64,000 nt of DNA from JANQOH01 sp965201155 (lineage in GTDB: Bacteria > Pseudomonadota > Alphaproteobacteria > UBA7887): positions 2,480,001-2,544,000 of the forward strand of contig OZ241752.1 in NCBI GenBank assembly GCA_965201155.1, given 5' to 3'. Below the pieces are notes generated by a model that was not told where the DNA came from, searched no databases, and saw only the letters and a list, made by a program, of their open reading frames with translations. The translations under genes were made by a program, and so were the position numbers. Shown piece by piece: positions 60,980 through 64,000 of this stretch. The stretch's first letter is position 1. Each line of letters begins with the position of its first letter.

Positions 60980-61325
60980 ACGGCCCACTGCCGGGAGCGG
61001 CGCGCTCCCGTTCGCGATCGACTCCGCTGCACTGGCGCGCTGGCGCAACGACTCCCGGAGGTTTCATCTTCTCGATGTGCGCGATGCCTGGGAGCTGGAG
61101 ATATGCCGTTTTGACGGCGCCCTGCATATTCCGCTGGGAGAACTCGCGCAGCGGTGGGACGAGGCGCCGCGCGGCGCGCCGCTGGTGGTGGTCTGTCATC
61201 ACGGCGTGCGCAGCGCCCATGCGGTGATGTTCCTGCGCAGCAGGGGCGTCGGCGAGGCGGTGAATCTCGATGGCGGCATCGACGCCTGGGCGCGTATCAT
61301 CGACACGTCGATGGCAGTCTATTAG
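60969..61325 (+). CDS. Single-domain rhodanese
   Basis: A 118-residue rhodanese domain. The active-site loop VVCHHGVRSAHA contains the catalytic cysteine, and FHLLDVRDAWELEICRF and NLDGGIDAWARIID are family landmarks. The start is TTG at 60969, overlapping the preceding gene. The order PCMT-like, rhodanese, tolC recurs in Alphaproteobacteria. Confidence 0.85.
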   Translation: MFSERPTAGSGALPFAIDSAALARWRNDSRRFHLLDVRDAWELEICRFDGALHIPLGELAQRWDEAPRGAPLVVVCHHGVRSAHAVMFLRSRGVGEAVNLDGGIDAWARIIDTSMAVY

Positions 61326-61379
61326 GAATGTTCGGCTTTCTGCCATGACAGTTTCGCAATCGCCGAGGGAAGGTTGATC

Positions 61380-62756
61380 ATGCGAATCCTGACGATTTGG
61401 GCGGCGGTGATTGCCGCTGCAGCGGCACTGCCCGGTGCAGCCTCGGCGCAGAGCCTGGAAGAAGCGCTTGCGCAGTCCTATGCGGCAAATCCGCGTCTGC
61501 TGGGGGAGCGTGCGGCATTGCGCGCTACCGATGAAGGCGTATCGGCAGCGTTGTCGGCGTGGCGGCCTACAGTCAGCCTGAGTTCGAATTACGGGCATCG
61601 TCAGCAGCGCCTTTCGGGCAGCTTTTTCTCTTCCGATGACTTCTCCGGCAGCACTCCGGGAGCGGTGGGGTTGAGACTATCGCAGCCGCTTTATCAGGGC
61701 GGCGCCACCACGGCCCAGACGCACGCTGCCGAGGAGCGCGTTGTTGCCGGGCGGGCGCGGCTTGTCGATGTGGAGCAGCAGGTTCTGTCTGCTGCGGCGT
61801 CGGCCTATGTCGCCGTGGTTCGCGATCAGTCGGTGGTTGAGCTCAACCAGAACAACGAACAGGTGCTGGAACGGCAATTGCAGGCGACTCGCGACCGCTT
61901 TCATGTCGGCGAGGTTACGCGAACGGATGTGTCCCAGGCAGAAGCGCGGGTAGCGGATGCGCGCGCGTCACGCATCGAATCCGAAGGAACGCTGGAAAGC
62001 GCTCGCGCCGGTTATGAAAATCTGATGGGGGTACTGCCGGGGCGTCTCGAATTTCCGGCAATGGACGGTTTCTCGGTGCCGGCGACGGCGGCGGCCGCGT
62101 TGGAGTTGAGTGGGGCGCGGAATCCGTCCATTCTCGCCGCCGCGGCATCCGAGCGCGCGGCGCTGCATGATGTGAGCGCTGCCGGCGCAAATCTGCTGCC
62201 TCGGGTCACGCTCGACGCCATGGCGCAGCGCGGCTGGAGTCCCAATTCCTTCACCGACGAATCCGACACGCTGGAGGTGACGGCGAACGTCCTGATTCCG
62301 CTCTATCAGTCCGGTGCGGAATATGCGCGCGTGCGTCAATTGCGGGAAATTGCGCTGCAGCGGCGCCGCGAACTCGACACGGCGCGCCGGATGGTGCGCG
62401 AATCGGTTGCCCAAAGCTGGGAGCAGCTCCAGACAGCGCGCGCGCGCGTCGACGCCTTCGAAGCCTCGGTGGAGGCAAACGGCATCGCACTGGAAGGGGT
62501 GCAGCAGGAGGCCGCCGTCGGCGCACGCACCGTGCTCGACGTGCTGGACGCCGAACAGGAACTGTTTGAAGCGCGTGTAAATCTCGTGCGCGCCGAAGCC
62601 GCAGCGGCGGACGCCACTTTCCGGCTGCTGAGCGTGGTCGGCGGCATGACCGCCCGTGCGCTTCGATTGCCGGTGGAACTTTATGACCCGACCGACAATT
62701 ACGATGCCGTGCGCGGCAAATGGCTGGGGTTCGACGCAGGCCGCGGCGCCAATTAA
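61380..62756 (+). CDS. tolC: TolC-family outer membrane channel protein
   Basis: A 458-residue outer membrane efflux/type I secretion protein. Signal peptide at about residues 1-24 (ending GAASAQ), then SLEEALAQSYAANPRLLGERA, GLRLSQPLYQGGATTAQ, RDRFHVGEVTRTDVSQAEARV and the repeat-half VLIPLYQSGAEYARVRQ with GARTVLDVLDAEQELFEA. It forms the outer part of tripartite export pumps. GGGAAGG precedes the ATG at 61380. Confidence 0.95.
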   Translation: MRILTIWAAVIAAAAALPGAASAQSLEEALAQSYAANPRLLGERAALRATDEGVSAALSAWRPTVSLSSNYGHRQQRLSGSFFSSDDFSGSTPGAVGLRLSQPLYQGGATTAQTHAAEERVVAGRARLVDVEQQVLSAAASAYVAVVRDQSVVELNQNNEQVLERQLQATRDRFHVGEVTRTDVSQAEARVADARASRIESEGTLESARAGYENLMGVLPGRLEFPAMDGFSVPATAAAALELSGARNPSILAAAASERAALHDVSAAGANLLPRVTLDAMAQRGWSPNSFTDESDTLEVTANVLIPLYQSGAEYARVRQLREIALQRRRELDTARRMVRESVAQSWEQLQTARARVDAFEASVEANGIALEGVQQEAAVGARTVLDVLDAEQELFEARVNLVRAEAAAADATFRLLSVVGGMTARALRLPVELYDPTDNYDAVRGKWLGFDAGRGAN

Positions 62757-62884
62757 TCCCGCCCAGGCATCCGGCCGAGCGAACAACGGAAGGGCTTCCG
62801 GCCGGCGCGGCATCGGTCTCCTCTGGCGAACGTGCTTGTCGTGCATTATTGTTGCGGCGTGAAACTCCGGTTTGCAGGTGGCAA

Positions 62885-63172
62885 ATGGCGGTGAACGAAG
62901 GCGGAAAATCGGGCAATCTTTCGACCGGGGAGGCATTATCGTCCATCCGGCGGCTTATCGCGGAGGATGGCAAGGCGGAAACCGGCGTGCTGGTCCTGAC
63001 CGACCGCGTCGATGCGCGGGCAGACGCGGAAGGCGGGCGCACGGTGGAGCAGATCGTGACCGATTTGCTGCGGCCCATGCTGCGCGAATGGCTGGATGAC
63101 AATTTGCCCGCCATCATCGAAAACGCCGTCCAGGCGGAGGTGCGCCGAAAGGTAGAGGCGCAGCCCCGCTGA
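62885..63172 (+). CDS. DUF2497/PopZ-like small protein
   Basis: A 95-residue protein. The N-terminal ALSSIRRLIAEDG and the C-terminal PMLREWLDDNLPAIIENAVQ are the two conserved blocks of DUF2497 proteins, whose best-known member is the Caulobacter polar organiser PopZ. The disordered acidic/proline-rich linker is nearly absent, making it shorter than Caulobacter PopZ (177). AGGTGG precedes the ATG at 62885. Its position between tolC and valS is conserved. Confidence 0.8.
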   Translation: MAVNEGGKSGNLSTGEALSSIRRLIAEDGKAETGVLVLTDRVDARADAEGGRTVEQIVTDLLRPMLREWLDDNLPAIIENAVQAEVRRKVEAQPR

Positions 63173-63281
63173 AAATTTCGCGCCGGCCGTGACCGCGCCG
63201 GTTTCTCTCCCGGTTCCATCCCACGGTGAATTGCCGCCGCGTCCCCCAACGCCGGGCGGCACACCGCCCCGAGAACACATC

Positions 63282-64000
63282 ATGCTCGACAAGACTTACC
63301 GGCCCGACCAGGTTGAAGCCGCAATCTTCGCGCGCTGGCAGCGCGCCGATGCGTTTGTATCCGACGTGAACCAGCCGGCGGAACCATTCAGCATTGTCAT
63401 GCCGCCGCCGAACGTCACCGGCAGCCTGCATATCGGCCATGCGCTGAATATGACCCTCCAGGATGTCCTGACCCGCTACTGGCGAATGCGCGGGCGGCGG
63501 ACGCTGTGGCAGCCGGGGATGGACCATGCCGGGATCGCGACGCAAATGGTCGTCGAGCGGCAGCTTGCGGAGAGCGGCGAAAGCCGGCGCGCCATGGGCC
63601 GGGATGCGTTCGTCCGCCGCGTATGGCAATGGAAGGCGGAGTCCGGCGGCGCCATCAACGGCCAGTTGCGCCGTCTCGGCGCGTCGCCCGATTGGGCGCG
63701 CGAGCGATTTACCCTCGATGAGGGGCTGAACCGTGCCGTGCGAACGGCTTTTGTCCGGCTCTACCGTGACGGCCTCATCTATCGCGACAAGCGGCTGGTC
63801 AATTGGGATTGCGGCCTGCTCACCGCGATCAGCGACCTTGAAGTCGTGCCCAGGGAGGTGGACGGGCATCTCTGGCATATTCGCTATCCGGTAGAGGGAG
63901 GCGGCCACATCACGGTGGCGACCACGCGGCCCGAAACGATGCTAGGCGACACGGCCGTCGCGGTGCACCCTGAGGATGAGCGCTATCGCAGTCTTATAGG
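63282..64000 (+). CDS. valS: Valyl-tRNA synthetase (5' part)
   Basis: The first 239 codons are visible; the gene runs off the right edge. Class I synthetase motif PPPNVTGSLHIGHALN, then WQPGMDHAGIATQ and the editing-domain start GHITVATTRPETMLGDTAV. It charges tRNA-Val. A 6-bp inverted repeat (GGGCGG/CCGCCC) lies 13 nt upstream. Confidence 0.97.
   Translation, partial: MLDKTYRPDQVEAAIFARWQRADAFVSDVNQPAEPFSIVMPPPNVTGSLHIGHALNMTLQDVLTRYWRMRGRRTLWQPGMDHAGIATQMVVERQLAESGESRRAMGRDAFVRRVWQWKAESGGAINGQLRRLGASPDWARERFTLDEGLNRAVRTAFVRLYRDGLIYRDKRLVNWDCGLLTAISDLEVVPREVDGHLWHIRYPVEGGGHITVATTRPETMLGDTAVAVHPEDERYRSLI

Noticed and set aside
1..64000. Mobile elements, phage genes, CRISPR arrays, integration sites
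   Set aside because: No transposase, integrase, terminal repeats or regular spacer repeats were seen. The two tRNAs are not flanked by integrase genes or direct repeats.

Overview
The window is a gene-dense, high-GC stretch of bacterial chromosome. It fits an alphaproteobacterium, probably a free-living Rhodospirillales-like lineage, though the genus cannot be fixed from sequence alone. This rests on conserved alphaproteobacterial gene orders: tlpA divergent from argH-lptM-lysA-DUF4175 (1-5115); a zinc-ribbon membrane protein divergent from ftsE-ftsX-ydcF (43096-46258); an isoaspartyl-methyltransferase-like gene, a rhodanese, tolC, a DUF2497/PopZ-like gene and valS (60308-64000); and an ArsR-methyltransferase fusion joined to metH. 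No insertion sequences, phage genes, CRISPR arrays or rRNA were seen. Two tRNAs are present: Leu-UAA at 52357 and Cys-GCA at 60091 (minus).

Layout. 1-6911: lysine and arginine biosynthesis, a TlpA thioredoxin, a VapBC-like pair, an EVE protein and a small Rieske protein. 6945-16494: acetyl-CoA synthetase, argD-argF, TRAP permeases without a binding protein, an HSL-type esterase, an amidohydrolase and a DsbA-fold isomerase. 16571-20538: GST, iron alcohol dehydrogenase, HpaI-type lyase and class III CoA-transferase. 20567-26703: B12-dependent methionine synthase with its probable ArsR regulator, and a CmcJ/NvfI-type oxygenase. 26794-33180: SCO1, hisN, pcaD-like lactonase, ETF-quinone oxidoreductase, an unusual SDR, a Rap1a-like protein and an aminotransferase. 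33252-37511: a di-heme cytochrome and a Spy-like periplasmic protein divergent from a two-component system. 37528-43033: DUF3237, M81 peptidase, VOC, PhyH, glnK-amtB and DUF1330. 43096-53837: cell-division ABC genes, argE, a lone peptide-type binding protein, radC, map, sfsA, a CinA-like protein, tRNA-Leu and a P450. 53867-59946: pqqABCDE ending in a coupled methyltransferase, with a tandem rhodanese and a Tat-exported intradiol dioxygenase on the other side. 60091-64000: tRNA-Cys and the tolC/valS block.

How it fits together. Most genes are core anabolism (Arg, Lys, Met, His) and nitrogen control (PII/AmtB), mixed with aerobic oxidative catabolism: ETF-QO, PQQ, P450, non-haem iron oxygenases, CoA chemistry and ring-cleavage-type enzymes. 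Regulation visible in the sequence includes an imperfect AT-rich palindrome before the ArsR-metH pair, GTAAC/GTTAC repeats between the Spy-like gene and the two-component system, an 11-bp tandem repeat between argD and the TRAP genes, hairpins between pqqA and pqqB, and several strong terminators at operon ends. Nothing amounts to a clearly new system. The best leads are the methyltransferase coupled to the pqq operon, the orphan CmcJ/NvfI enzyme, the SDR lacking its catalytic tyrosine and the minimal PopZ-like protein.
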